Part shown: positions 17,271 to 27,826 of the stretch, in pieces
How the letters are laid out: the number at the start of each line of letters is the position of its first letter
How positions within the stretch are numbered: the stretch's first letter is position 1
Source of the DNA: Geodermatophilus arenarius
GTDB taxonomy: Bacteria; Actinomycetota; Actinomycetes; Mycobacteriales; Geodermatophilaceae
Assembly: GCF_042654585.1 (NCBI RefSeq)
Contig: NZ_JBHSGR010000004.1
Coordinates: forward strand, 146,333-210,332
Direction: 5' to 3'
DNA length: 64,000 nucleotides
Translations under genes and position numbers: made by a program
The notes under the pieces: generated by a model
Databases searched by the model: none
What the model saw: only the letters and a program-made list of their open reading frames with translations
Told to the model about the DNA's origin: nothing

Positions 17271-18614
17271 ATGACCGAGTGGCTGCTCCTCCTCGCCGCC
17301 GTGGTGCTCACGGCACTCACCGGCTTCTTCGTCGCGGCCGAGTTCTCCCTCACGACGGTCGACCGCGGCCGCGTCGAGGAGGCCGCCCGCGCCGGCGACT
17401 CCCGGGCCGGCGGCGTGGCGACCGCGCTGCGGACCCTGTCGACCCAGCTGTCGGCCGCCCAGCTCGGCATCACGCTGACGACGCTCGTCGTCGGCTACCT
17501 GGCCCAGCCCGCGATCGGCCAGCTGCTGCACGGCCCGCTCGAGGCGCTCGGCCTGTCCCAGGCGGCGGCCACGGGCGTCTCCTACGGCCTGGCGCTGGCC
17601 CTGGCGACGACGCTGCAGATGCTGCTCGGCGAGCTCGGGCCGAAGAACCTGGCCATCGCCGACCCGCTGGGCATCGCGAAGGTCGTGGCGCCGGGGATGC
17701 GGGCGTTCACCGCGGTCGCGGGCGTCGTCGTCAACTCGCTGCAGCGGCTGGCCAACGCGATCGTGCGCCGGCTGGGCTTCGAGCCCCGCGAGGAGCTGGA
17801 CTCCGCCCGCGGCGCCGAGGAGCTGGCCGCGGTGGCCCGCCGGTCGGCGGCCGAGGGCGACCTCTCCCCCGTGGCCGCCCGCCTGCTCGAGCGCTCGCTG
17901 GGCCTGCGCGCCAAGTACGCCACCGACGTCATGACGCCGCGGACCCGGCTGTGGACGCTGCGCGCCAGCGCCACCGCCGCCGACGTCATCACCGCGGCCA
18001 CCGAGTCGGGCAACTCGCGCTTCCCGGTCTACGGCTCCGACCTCGACGAGGTCACCGGGGTGGTGCACGTCAAGCGCGCGGTCGCCGTCCCGGAGGCCGA
18101 GCGGGGCCGCCGCACCGCCGGCGAGCTGGCCGACCCGGTGCTCGCCGTCCCCTCGTCCCTGCGGCTGGAGCGGCTGCTGGACCTGCTGCGCGAGCAGGGC
18201 CTGCAGATCGCGCTGGTGGTCGACGAGTGGGGTGCCACGCACGGCGTGGTGACGCTGGAGGACATCGTGGAGGAGCTGGTCGGGGAGATCACCGACGAGA
18301 CCGACCGGCCGCTGCGCACCATGCGCCGGGTCGACGACGTGCGGTGGGTGCTGTCCGGGCTGCTGCGCCCCGACGAGGTGCTCGACCGCACCGGCATCGC
18401 GGTGCCCGAGGGGCGGTACGAGACGCTGGCCGGGTTCCTCGCCGAGCGGCTGCAGCGGCTGCCCGAGGTCGGCGACTGCGTCGAGTTCGACGGCGCGCGG
18501 CTGACCGTGCAGAGCCTCGACGGCCGCCGGGTCGCGCGGATCCTGGCCGAGCGGACGGTGGTGCTGCCCCCGGGCGCCACGGCCTCGCGGGTGCGGCAGG
18601 AGGCGGCGGCGTGA
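17271..18614 (+). CDS. Hemolysin-C/CNNM family membrane protein, first of pair
   Basis: The 447-residue protein has an N-terminal CNNM transmembrane domain of three to four helices (GFFVAAEFSLTTVDRGRVEE with the family's acidic/Pro region, ELGPKNLAIADP), a pair of CBS domains (about 215-335; VMTPRTRLWTL and VVDEWGATHGVVTLEDIVEE) and a C-terminal CorC_HlyC domain (VRWVLSGLLRPDEVLDRTGI). Members bind Mg-ATP and are implicated in Mg2+ or Co2+ efflux; some are needed for membrane-protein or surface homeostasis. ATG 17271 starts just before the first helix. The stop overlaps the GTG of its paralogue. Confidence 0.9.
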   Translation: MTEWLLLLAAVVLTALTGFFVAAEFSLTTVDRGRVEEAARAGDSRAGGVATALRTLSTQLSAAQLGITLTTLVVGYLAQPAIGQLLHGPLEALGLSQAAATGVSYGLALALATTLQMLLGELGPKNLAIADPLGIAKVVAPGMRAFTAVAGVVVNSLQRLANAIVRRLGFEPREELDSARGAEELAAVARRSAAEGDLSPVAARLLERSLGLRAKYATDVMTPRTRLWTLRASATAADVITAATESGNSRFPVYGSDLDEVTGVVHVKRAVAVPEAERGRRTAGELADPVLAVPSSLRLERLLDLLREQGLQIALVVDEWGATHGVVTLEDIVEELVGEITDETDRPLRTMRRVDDVRWVLSGLLRPDEVLDRTGIAVPEGRYETLAGFLAERLQRLPEVGDCVEFDGARLTVQSLDGRRVARILAERTVVLPPGATASRVRQEAAA

Positions 18615-19747
18615 GCGACGTCGTCAGCCTGCTGGTCCTGGTCGGCCTGCTGCTGGGCAACGCGTTCTTCGTGGCCGCCGAGTTCGCGCTGGTGTCCGCG
18701 CGGGTCGACCAGATCGAGCCGCGCGTCGCGGAGGGCTCCGCGCGGGCGGCCAGGACGCTCGCCGCGATGCGCAACGTGTCGCAGAACATGGCGGGCGCCC
18801 AGCTGGGCATCACGCTGTGCTCGCTGGGCCTGGGCGCCGTCGGCGAGCCCGCCGTCGCCCACCTCATCGAGGCGCCGCTGCACGCGCTCCACGTGCCGGA
18901 CGCGCTGCTGCACCCGATCGCGCTGGTCATCGCGCTGGCGCTGGTGACCGTGCTGCACATGGTGCTCGGCGAGATGGTGCCCAAGAACATCACGATCGCC
19001 GGGCCGGACCGCGCGGCGATCGCGCTCGGCCCGCCGCTGGCCACCTTCACCCGGCTGCTCAAGCCGGTCATCTGGTTCTTCAACACCACGGCCAACGGCT
19101 TCGTGCGGCTGTTCGGCGTCACGCCCACCGACGAGGTGGCGGCCAGCTTCGACGAGGCCGAGATCCGCTCGATGATCACCCAGTCGCGGCGCGAGGGGCT
19201 GCTGGGCACCGAGGTCAGCGCACTGGCGGCCGGCGCGCTCACCTTCGAGCAGCACACCGTCGAGGACGTGCTGCTGCCGATGGACACCGTCGTCACGGTG
19301 CCGCGCTCCACCACGCCGCGGCAGCTGGAGGCCGTCGTCGCCGAGCACGGTTTCAGCCGCTACCCGGTGCAGGGCGGGGACGGCTCACTGGTCGGCTTCG
19401 TGCACGTCAAGGACGTGCTGGGCATCGACGCCGCCGGGCGCGACCGGCCGATCCCCGACGAGCACGTCAACCGGCTGGTGCCGATCGCGCCCGGCACCGG
19501 GCTGCCCGAGGTGCTGTCGGAGATGCGCGCGCAGGGCGCCCACCTCGGCGGCGTGGTGGACGCCGGCGGCGGGGAGCGGCGCACCGTGGGCCTGGTGGCA
19601 CTGGAGGACGTGCTGGAGCTGCTGATCGGCGACGTCCGCGACGCCGCCGCCGAGGCCGCGGCCGAGCAGGCGCGGGTGATGGCCGGGCGGGCCGGCCGCG
19701 GCTCCCGGGGCGGGCAGCCGGCCGGTGCGGGCGCCGGGGGAAGATGA
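18611..19747 (+). CDS. Hemolysin-C/CNNM family membrane protein, second of pair
   Basis: The 378-residue paralogue has the same CNNM domain (NAFFVAAEFALVSARVDQIE, GAQLGITLCSLGLG, EMVPKNITIAGPDRA) and a CBS pair (about 215-340: DVLLPMDTVVTVPRSTT and GLVALEDVLELLIGD), but no CorC_HlyC domain; it ends in a short Gly/Arg-rich tail. Paired long and short CNNM proteins encoded with GTGA overlap are common in actinobacteria and may form heterodimers, since CNNM domains dimerize. The S9 peptidase starts 5 bases after the stop. Confidence 0.9.
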   Translation: MSDVVSLLVLVGLLLGNAFFVAAEFALVSARVDQIEPRVAEGSARAARTLAAMRNVSQNMAGAQLGITLCSLGLGAVGEPAVAHLIEAPLHALHVPDALLHPIALVIALALVTVLHMVLGEMVPKNITIAGPDRAAIALGPPLATFTRLLKPVIWFFNTTANGFVRLFGVTPTDEVAASFDEAEIRSMITQSRREGLLGTEVSALAAGALTFEQHTVEDVLLPMDTVVTVPRSTTPRQLEAVVAEHGFSRYPVQGGDGSLVGFVHVKDVLGIDAAGRDRPIPDEHVNRLVPIAPGTGLPEVLSEMRAQGAHLGGVVDAGGGERRTVGLVALEDVLELLIGDVRDAAAEAAAEQARVMAGRAGRGSRGGQPAGAGAGGR

Positions 19748-19751
19748 GCGG

Positions 19752-21533
19752 GTGAGCGCCCCCGTCCTGTCCCCGGAGGTCACCGCCCGCTGGCAGGCCC
19801 GCTTCCGCGCGCCCCGTGTCAGCCTGCCCGACTGGGCGCTGCACGCGCCGCAGCGCTGCCTGTACGCCTCGGACGTCAGCGGCGTCGTCGAGCAGTACGC
19901 GTGGGACCGCACCACCGACGCGCACCGCCAGGCCACCGACCGGCCCAACGGCACGCTGATCGGCACGCTGTCCCCCGACGGCGAGACGATCTGGTGGTTC
20001 GCCGACACCGACGGCGACGAGTTCGGCGTCTGGATGGTGCAGCCGTTCGCGGGCGGCGAGGACCGGGTCGCCGTCCCGGAGGTCGGGCCGGCCTACCCGG
20101 CCGGACTGGAGATCGGCTCCTCGCTCGTGGCGATCGGCCGGTCCACCGACGACGGCAGCGAGCTGTGGCTGGCGCCTGCCGGCGGGACGCCGCGGGTGGT
20201 CTACCGGCACGAGGACCCCGCCTCGGTCGACGCCCTCACCCTCGACGACGAGCTGCTGGTCATCTCGCACTCCGAGCACGGCGACCCGCGCTACCCCGCG
20301 CTGCGGGTGCTGCGGACCGCCGACGACTCGGTGGTGGCCGAGAAGTGGGACGGCGAGGGCCGCGGCCTGCACGCGCTGGAGTTCGCCCCGCTGCCCGGCG
20401 ACCGGCGGCTGCTGGTCGGCCACGAGCGGCGCGGCCGGGAGGAGCTGCTGGTCTGGGACGTCGCGGCCGACACCGAGACCGAGATCGTGCTCGACCTGCC
20501 CGGCGACGTGACCGCCGGCTGGTACGCGGACGGGTCGGCGCTGCTGGTCGGCCACGACCACGCCGCCCGCAGCGAGCTGTACCGCTACGACCTGGCCACG
20601 GGTGAGCTGGAGCGGCTGGACACCCCGTCCGGCGTCGTCCGCGGGGCCACCGCGCGCCCGGACGGGACCGTGGAGCTGGCCTGGTCGTCGTCGGAGCGCC
20701 CGCCGGTGATCCGCCGCGCCGACGGGCCGGTGGTGCTCGCCGCGCCCGGCGAGGAGCCACCGGCCGCGCACCCCGTCGAGGACCGCTGGGTGCCCGGCCC
20801 GGGCGGGGACGTGCACGCGCTCGTCGTCCGGCCGGCCGGGCAGGCGCCGTACGCGACGGCGTTCCTGGTGCACGGCGGCCCCGAGTCCGCCGACGACGAC
20901 TCCTACCGCGCCCGCCGCGCCGCCTACGTCGACGCCGGCTACGCGGTCGTGCACGTCAACTACCGCGGCTCCACCGGCTACGGCAGCGCCTGGCGGGACG
21001 CGCTGACCGGCCGGCCCGGGCTCACCGAGCTCGAGGACGTCGCCGCCGTCTACGACGCGCTGGCCGCCGAGGGCTTCCTCGACCCGGCGCGGGCGGTGCT
21101 GACCGGCGGCTCGTGGGGCGGCTTCCTCACCCTGCTGGGCCTGGGCACGCAGCCCGAGCGCTGGGCCGCGGGCATCGCCGAGGTCCCGGTGGCCGACTAC
21201 CTGGCCGCCTACGAGGACGAGATGGAGGGCCTGCGGGCCTACGACCGGGCGCTGTTCGGCGGCTCCCCCGACGAGGTGCACGAGCGCTACGTGCGGTCCT
21301 CGCCGATCACCTACGTCGAGCAGGTGCGGGCGCCGGTGCTCGTCGTCGCCGGGGCCAACGACCCGCGCTGCCCGATCCGGCAGATCGAGAACTACCTCGC
21401 CGAGCTGGAGCGGCTGGGCCACCCGCACGAGGTGTACCGCTTCGACGCCGGCCACGGCTCGCTGGTCGTCGAGGAGACGATCCGGCAGGTCGAGACGGCG
21501 CTGTCGTTCGCGCTCCGGCACGTCACACCGTGA
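19752..21533 (+). CDS. S9-family (prolyl oligopeptidase-like) serine peptidase
   Basis: The 593-residue protein combines an N-terminal beta-propeller (repeats such as TVELAWSSSERPPVIRRADG, about 50-350) with a C-terminal alpha/beta hydrolase: GGSWGGF (Ser about 452), AGANDPRCPI (Asp about 535) and FDAGHGSLVV (His about 567). It is probably cytosolic because no signal peptide is visible. S9 enzymes cleave short peptides, often after Pro or acyl-amino residues; specificity cannot be read here. GTG 19752 is five bases after the CNNM stop with GGAAGA upstream; an earlier in-frame ATG at 19725 lies inside the previous gene. Confidence 0.9.
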   Translation: MSAPVLSPEVTARWQARFRAPRVSLPDWALHAPQRCLYASDVSGVVEQYAWDRTTDAHRQATDRPNGTLIGTLSPDGETIWWFADTDGDEFGVWMVQPFAGGEDRVAVPEVGPAYPAGLEIGSSLVAIGRSTDDGSELWLAPAGGTPRVVYRHEDPASVDALTLDDELLVISHSEHGDPRYPALRVLRTADDSVVAEKWDGEGRGLHALEFAPLPGDRRLLVGHERRGREELLVWDVAADTETEIVLDLPGDVTAGWYADGSALLVGHDHAARSELYRYDLATGELERLDTPSGVVRGATARPDGTVELAWSSSERPPVIRRADGPVVLAAPGEEPPAAHPVEDRWVPGPGGDVHALVVRPAGQAPYATAFLVHGGPESADDDSYRARRAAYVDAGYAVVHVNYRGSTGYGSAWRDALTGRPGLTELEDVAAVYDALAAEGFLDPARAVLTGGSWGGFLTLLGLGTQPERWAAGIAEVPVADYLAAYEDEMEGLRAYDRALFGGSPDEVHERYVRSSPITYVEQVRAPVLVVAGANDPRCPIRQIENYLAELERLGHPHEVYRFDAGHGSLVVEETIRQVETALSFALRHVTP

Positions 21534-21538
21534 CGTGT

Positions 21539-21571
21539 GGTCCTGGGCGCGGAGACCTCCCGCCCGGGACC
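21539..21571. terminator. Bidirectional terminator
   Basis: Arms GGTCCTGGGCG (21539-21549) and CGCCCGGGACC (21561-21571) pair with one G-T exchange around an 11-base loop, between convergent genes. Confidence 0.65.
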
Positions 21572-21581
21572 AGGGATCGGC

Positions 21582-22841
21582 TCAACGGCGGTCGGGGACG
21601 GCCCCTGGCCGCGGTGTCGGCCGGTGGGCCGACGGTGTCGTCGCCCTGACGGGCAGGAGCGCGACGACGGCGAGCGTCGTCAGCAGGTAGAGGTCCTCGA
21701 CCACGAGCCCCGGGACGCCGAGGTCGTGGTGGTGGCCGGGGTCGGCCTCGGCGAACCAGATCGACGACGACGCCAGCACCAGCCCGGTGACGACGGCGAG
21801 CGCCGCGGCGGCCCGGCGCCCGGACAGCCGCCCCGGCGCCGCCGGGCTGCCGGCGGCGACGTCCACGAGGACGATCAGCGCGGGCACCAGCCAGACGAAG
21901 TGGTGCGACCAGGCGATCGGGCTGACCAGGCAGGCGGCCAGGCCGGTGAGCGCCACGCCGGCCAGGTCGTCACCGGCCCGGGCGGCCCGCACCGCGCGGG
22001 TGAGCACCAGCGCGAGGACGGCGACCGCGAGGACCAGCCACAGCAGCCGCGGCGGCTGCGCGGGGTCGGTGAGCCGCGCCAGCCCGCCGAGCAGCGACTG
22101 GTTGGAGGTCTTGTCCAGCCGGCCCACCCGCTCGGTCTGCCACAGCGTCCCGGTGAAGAACCGCCACGACGTCGCCGGCGCGACGGCGAACGCCAGCCCG
22201 GTCGCGAGCGCCGCGGTGCCGGCGGCGACCGCCGCCGCCCGCCGGCGCCGCGTCAGCAGCAGGTAGACGACGAACAGCCCGGGCGTGACCTTGAACGCGG
22301 CGGCCAGGCCGATGCCGGCGCCGGCCCACCGCCACCCGCGGCGCAGCGCGGCGACGTCAGCCAGCACCAGCGCGAGCAGCAGCAGGTTGACCTGGCCGAA
22401 GCCGATCGTCTCCCGCACCGGCTCGAGCACGAACACCACCGGCAGCGCGGCCGCGACGGCGAACGCCGGCGGCCACCCGTGCCGGCGGGCCGGCGGGACG
22501 ACCAGCCACGCGGTGACCCCGGCCAGCACCAGCAGGTTGAGCCCGGCGTGCACGGCCGCGACGGCCTCGATCGGCAGCAGCGTCATCGGCAGCACCGCCA
22601 GCGCCGCGAACGGCGGGTAGGTGAAGCCGTAGTCGGTGCGGCCGAAGGTGTAGTCGTAGAGCGGCCGGCCCGAGCGCCACCACTCGACGGCGCCGTCGTA
22701 CACCCGCAGGTCGAACCAGTTGTGCCAGGGGTCGTTGGGCCCCAGCGCCGAGACCAGCCCGGCGAGCACCGCCAGCCCGAGGACGACGGCGACCTGCGCG
22801 GCGACCCGCCACCCGGCCCCCGGACGGCCGACGGGTGCCAC
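21582..22841 (-). CDS. GT-C family polyprenol-phosphate-mannose-dependent mannosyltransferase (GT87/DUF2029)
   Basis: The 419-residue integral membrane protein has about ten hydrophobic helices. The first loop carries FDLRVYDGAVEWWRSGRPLY and YGFTYPPFAALA, the catalytic-Asp loop and YPP signature of actinobacterial GT87 enzymes, which use polyprenol-phosphate-mannose outside the membrane to extend phosphatidylinositol mannosides, lipomannan or arabinomannan. Later helices contain SNQSLLGGL and CLVSPIAWSHHFVWL, also typical. Exact acceptor unknown. GTG 22841 lies 5 bases after the asd stop, so it is probably co-transcribed with ask-asd. Confidence 0.85.
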   Translation of the reverse strand: MAPVGRPGAGWRVAAQVAVVLGLAVLAGLVSALGPNDPWHNWFDLRVYDGAVEWWRSGRPLYDYTFGRTDYGFTYPPFAALAVLPMTLLPIEAVAAVHAGLNLLVLAGVTAWLVVPPARRHGWPPAFAVAAALPVVFVLEPVRETIGFGQVNLLLLALVLADVAALRRGWRWAGAGIGLAAAFKVTPGLFVVYLLLTRRRRAAAVAAGTAALATGLAFAVAPATSWRFFTGTLWQTERVGRLDKTSNQSLLGGLARLTDPAQPPRLLWLVLAVAVLALVLTRAVRAARAGDDLAGVALTGLAACLVSPIAWSHHFVWLVPALIVLVDVAAGSPAAPGRLSGRRAAAALAVVTGLVLASSSIWFAEADPGHHHDLGVPGLVVEDLYLLTTLAVVALLPVRATTPSAHRPTPRPGAVPDRR

Positions 22842-22846
22842 TCCGC

Positions 22847-23904
22847 TCAGCGCCGGAGCAGCAGCTCGGCGATCTGGACGGTGTTCAGGGCCGCGCCCTT
22901 GCGCAGGTTGTCGTTGCTCACGAAAAGCACCAGTCCGCGGTCGTCGTCGACGCCCTGGTCCTGCCGGACGCGCCCGACGTAGCTGGGGTCCTGGCCGGCG
23001 GCCTGCAGCGGCGTCGGGACGTCGGTGAGCTGCACGCCCGGCGCCCCGGTGAGCAGCTCGGTGGCGCGGGCGACCGGCAGCGGCCGGGCGAACTCGACGT
23101 TCAGCGACAGCGAGTGGCCGGTGAAGACCGGCACCCGCACGCAGGTGCCCGAGACGCGCAGGTCGGGGATGCCGAGGATCTTGCGGCTCTCGTTGCGGAG
23201 CTTCTGCTCCTCGTCGGTCTCCAGCGAGCCGTCGTCGACGACGCTGCCGGCCAGCGGCAGCACGTTGAACGCGATCGGGCGCACGTACTTCTGCGGCTCG
23301 GGGAAGGCCACCGCCGCGCCGTCGTGGGTGAGCTCGGCGGCCTTGTCGACGACCGCCTTCACCTGCCCGTCGAGCTCCTCGACGCCGGCCAGGCCGCTGC
23401 CGGAGACCGCCTGGTAGGTGCTGGCGACCAGCCGGACCAGCTGCGCCTCGTCGTGCAGCGGCTTGAGCACCGGCATCGCGGCCATCGTGGTGCAGTTCGG
23501 GTTGGCGACGATCCCCTTGGGGATCTCGGCCAGCGCGTGCGGGTTGACCTCGGCGACGACGAGCGGGACGTCGGGGTCGCGGCGCCAGGCGGAGCTGTTG
23601 TCGACGACGGTCACGCCCGCCTCGGCGAACCGCGGCGCCTGCGCCCGCGAGGTGCGCGCGCCCGCGGAGAACAGCGCGACGTCGAGCCCGGACGGGTCGG
23701 CGGTGGCGGCGTCCTCGACGGTGATCTCGCCGTCGCCCCAGGGCAGGGTGCTGCCGGCGCTGCGGGCGCTGGCGAAGAACCGCAGCTCGGCGAGCGGGAA
23801 CTGCCGCTCGGCGAGGATCCGGCGCATGACGGCGCCGACCTGGCCGGTGGCGCCGACGATCCCGACCCGCAGGCCGTCGTCGGAGAAGGTGGTCCCCTGC
23901 TGTG

Positions 23905-23908
<4 letters not shown>
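22847..23908 (-). CDS. asd: Aspartate-semialdehyde dehydrogenase
   Basis: It reduces aspartyl phosphate to aspartate semialdehyde with NADPH, the branch point to lysine/diaminopimelate, threonine and methionine. The 353-residue protein has the Rossmann GIVGATGQVGAVMRRIL (about 16-32), the catalytic Cys in VANPNCTTMAA (about 138), QAVSGSG, and the catalytic His in RVPVFTGHSLSLN. ATG 23908 overlaps the aspartokinase stop (ATGA), the usual ask-asd arrangement in actinobacteria. Confidence 0.97.
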
Positions 23909-25173
<1,265 letters not shown>

Positions 25174-25181
25174 GGGTCCAC

Positions 25182-25187
25182 AGGCTA
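25182..25187 (-). promoter_or_regulatory. Candidate -10 (TAGCCT) of the ask operon
   Basis: On the minus strand TAGCCT is nine bases from GTG 25173, giving a transcript with almost no leader. Confidence 0.4.
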
Positions 25188-25267
25188 CCGATGCCGGCCT
25201 CCTCCCCCGTGAATCAGCCCGGCGCGGTCCCGTTGCGTCCGGCCGCCGCGGGCGATGTGATCACCGG

Positions 25268-26860
25268 GTGACCGCTCCCGAGGACTGGCTGCTCAGTGCC
25301 GAGGAGCGGGGCAACGCGGCCACGGCGCTGCCGGCCTGGACCGAGGGCAACCTCGCCGTGCCGCTGGTGCACGGCGCCACCTACTTCGACCGGCTGGTCG
25401 AGTGCGTCGAGGAGCTCGACGAGGGCGACCACCTCTTCTTCACCGACTGGCGCGGCGACCCCGACGAGGAGCTGCGCCCCGGCGGGCCGACCGTCGCCCA
25501 GCTGTTCACCGAGGCGGTGCGCCGCGGGGTGACCGTGCGCGGCCTGGTCTGGCGCTCGCACGTGGACTGGCTGTCGTTCAGCGCCCGTGAGAACCGGGCC
25601 CTGGACCGGGAGGTCGAGGACGGCGGCGGTCTGGTGGTGCTCGACCAGCGGGTGCGCCGGATGGGCAGCCACCACCAGAAGCTGGTCGTCTGCCGGCACG
25701 ACCAGGACCCGACCAGGGACACCGCCTTCGTCGGCGGGATCGACCTGTGCCACAGCCGCCGCGACGACGCGGACCACCGCGGTGACCCGCAGACGCTGCC
25801 GATGGCCGCGGCGTACGGCCCCACCCCGCCGTGGCACGACGTGCAGCTGATGGTCCGGGGTCCGGCGGTCGCGGCCGTGGACACGGTGTTCCGGGAGCGG
25901 TGGGACGACCCCACCGACCCCGACTCGGGCAACCCGATCGCGCACCTCGTCGACCGGCTGCGGCGCAGCCGGATGTTCGCCGACCCGCTGCCGCCCCAAC
26001 TGCCGCCCCCGCCGCCCGCGGGGCCGCACCTGGTGCAGAACCTGCGGACCTACCCGGCGATCCGGCCGCGCTACGACTTCGCCCCCGACGGCGAGCGGTC
26101 GGTCGCCCGCGGCTACTCGAAGGCGATCCGGCGGGCGCGGCGGCTGATCTACCTCGAGGACCAGTACATGTGGTCGGGCGAGGTGGCGGAGCTGTTCGCC
26201 CACGCGCTGCGCGAGCACCCCGACCTGCACCTGGTCGTCGTCGTGCCGCGGGTGCCCGACCAGGACGGCGCGATCGCCCAGCGGCCGCAGTACGTGGGGC
26301 GGTGGCAGGCGATCGAGATGTGCCGCCGGGCCGGCCGGGACCGGGTGCACGTGTACGACGTCGAGAACCACGAGGGGACGCCGGTCTACGTGCACGCGAA
26401 GGTGTGCGTGGTCGACGACGTGTGGGCCAGCGTGGGCAGCGACAACTTCAACCGCCGCTCCTGGACCCACGACAGCGAGCTGTCCTCCGCCGTCCTCGAC
26501 ACCACCCTCGACCCCCGCGAGCCGCGCGACCCGGCCGGCACCGGCGACGGCGCCCGGACCTTCGCCCGCGACCTGCGGCTGGTGCTCGCCCGCGAGCACA
26601 CCGACCGGGCCGAGGACGGCAGCGAGGACGCCGACCTGCTCGACCCGGCCGCCTTCGTCGCGACCCTCGACGCCGCGGCCGACGCGCTCGACGCCTGGTA
26701 CGACGGGGGCTGCCGGGGACCCCGTCCTCGCGGCCGGCTGCGGCACCACCGCCCCGAGCGGCTGACGCTGCCCACCCGCCTGTGGGCGACGCCGCTGTAC
26801 CGCCTGGTCGACGACCCCGACGGCCGTCCTCTCCGCCTCCGCCGCCGCCGGGAGTTCTGA
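25268..26860 (+). CDS. Phospholipase D-like protein with one intact HKD motif
   Basis: The 530-residue protein has two PLD-type half sites. The second, VHAKVCVVDDVWASVGSDN (about 374-392), is a full HxKx4D followed by GSxN. The first, SHHQKLVVCRHDQD (about 133-146), has H and K but Arg where the Asp is expected, then FVGGIDLCHSRRDD. LIYLEDQYMWSGEVAEL is the family's YxEDQY segment. No signal peptide is visible, so it is probably cytosolic or membrane-peripheral. Substrates could be phospholipids such as cardiolipin; this is open. GTG 25268 is chosen because an upstream in-frame extension would run through the ask start region. Confidence 0.85.
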   Translation: MTAPEDWLLSAEERGNAATALPAWTEGNLAVPLVHGATYFDRLVECVEELDEGDHLFFTDWRGDPDEELRPGGPTVAQLFTEAVRRGVTVRGLVWRSHVDWLSFSARENRALDREVEDGGGLVVLDQRVRRMGSHHQKLVVCRHDQDPTRDTAFVGGIDLCHSRRDDADHRGDPQTLPMAAAYGPTPPWHDVQLMVRGPAVAAVDTVFRERWDDPTDPDSGNPIAHLVDRLRRSRMFADPLPPQLPPPPPAGPHLVQNLRTYPAIRPRYDFAPDGERSVARGYSKAIRRARRLIYLEDQYMWSGEVAELFAHALREHPDLHLVVVVPRVPDQDGAIAQRPQYVGRWQAIEMCRRAGRDRVHVYDVENHEGTPVYVHAKVCVVDDVWASVGSDNFNRRSWTHDSELSSAVLDTTLDPREPRDPAGTGDGARTFARDLRLVLAREHTDRAEDGSEDADLLDPAAFVATLDAAADALDAWYDGGCRGPRPRGRLRHHRPERLTLPTRLWATPLYRLVDDPDGRPLRLRRRREF

Positions 26861-26989
26861 GCTCCCGGACGCCACACCGGGCCCGGCCGGCCGGTCCCGG
26901 CGCACCGCGCCCACGGGTCCGACCGGCCGTTCCGCGCGCTCCCGGCTCCGCCCGTGCCGGCCCGGGCAGTGCACCTCCCGAGGGGAGTA

Positions 26990-27019
26990 GTGCTCTGCCC
27001 CCGATACGGACCAGAGCAC
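26990..27019 (+). terminator. Hairpin, GTGCTCTG family, first
   Basis: Arms GTGCTCTG (26990-26997) and CAGAGCAC (27012-27019) flank a 14-base loop in the 285-base gap after the PLD gene. The rest of the gap up to 26989 shows no other signal. Confidence 0.5.
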
Positions 27020-27053
27020 AAGCACACGGAACCCATCGAGCAGGACCCACCTT

Positions 27054-27085
27054 CGTGCTCTGCCCCCAGTCGGGGGCAGAGCACG
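27054..27085 (+). terminator. Hairpin, GTGCTCTG family, second
   Basis: Perfect 14-bp arms (27054-27067 starting CGTGCTCTG, and 27072-27085) with an AGTC loop, 34 bases downstream of the first hairpin and sharing its GTGCTCTGCCCCC start. Confidence 0.65.
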
Positions 27086-27145
27086 AGCTTCCACAGGAGC
27101 ACATGCCGCACGCCGCCATCCGGTCAGCCGCTGCAGGCTGCCCCC

Positions 27146-27805
27146 GTGACCGACTTCGACCTCTCCGGCACCCTGAGGCGGATCCGCAGGACTGCTGACC
27201 AGTCCCAGCGCGAACTCGCCCGGACCAGCGGTGTGTCGAAGACGGCGCTCGCCGCGGCGGAGGCGGGGACGCGCGGGCTCGACGCCCGCGCGCTGGCCCG
27301 CCTGGCGGCCGTCGCCGGGCTGCGGCTGGCGCTGCTGGACGCCGAGGGGCGGGAGGTGGCGCCGATGGACGGCGCGGCCGTGCGGGACGAGGGCGACCGG
27401 CACTTCCCCGCGCACCTGGACACCCGGCACGGCGACGACGGCTGGTGGCACGGGCCGCACCGGTACGACCGCACGCCGGTCACCTACACGTTCACCCGCG
27501 ACCGGCGGAGCAGGGACGACCGCCGCCGGGTGCGCGGGACCCCGGAGGACCACCAGCTCCCCCGGCCCGGGGACGCCCTGGCCGACCGGGCGGCGGCCCG
27601 GCGGGCGGCCGCGGAGAGGGCCCGCGCGGCGGAACGGGAGCGCCTGCGGGCGGCCGGGCTGCTCCCGCCTGCGCCGGAGTTCCGCTGCGTGTGCCCGCCG
27701 GCCTGCGACGACCTGCTGCTCGACGAGCCCCCGCCGGCGCCGGGCCGGCCCGCACCGCCCGCTCCGCACGCGCCGGACTGCGCGTGTGGCTGCGACCTCG
27801 GCTGA
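27146..27805 (+). CDS. XRE-type helix-turn-helix protein with Cys-rich tail
   Basis: The 219-residue product has an N-terminal XRE domain: LRRIRRTADQSQRELARTSG then VSKTALAAAEAGTRGLDARA, a standard HTH with its recognition helix, so DNA binding is likely. The middle has WWHGPHRYDRTPVTYTFTRD, a Trp/His-rich stretch I do not recognise, followed by a long Arg/Ala helix. The C-terminus holds six cysteines in CVCPPAC and CACGC, a possible metal site. GTG 27146 is taken since the HTH begins a few residues later and no longer start preserves a sensible N-terminus. Target genes are unknown; leuA follows 177 bases downstream. Confidence 0.75.
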   Translation: MTDFDLSGTLRRIRRTADQSQRELARTSGVSKTALAAAEAGTRGLDARALARLAAVAGLRLALLDAEGREVAPMDGAAVRDEGDRHFPAHLDTRHGDDGWWHGPHRYDRTPVTYTFTRDRRSRDDRRRVRGTPEDHQLPRPGDALADRAAARRAAAERARAAERERLRAAGLLPPAPEFRCVCPPACDDLLLDEPPPAPGRPAPPAPHAPDCACGCDLG

Positions 27806-27813
27806 CACGCTGC

Positions 27814-27819
27814 TACCGT
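27814..27819 (+). promoter_or_regulatory. Candidate leaderless -10 (TACCGT) of the leuA leader
   Basis: TACCGT is 8 bases before GTG 27827 of the leader peptide, and TGCGAC at 27791-27796 lies 17 bases upstream as a weak -35. The promoter begins inside the last codons of the HTH gene. Confidence 0.55.
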
Positions 27820-27826
27820 GGGCTCC

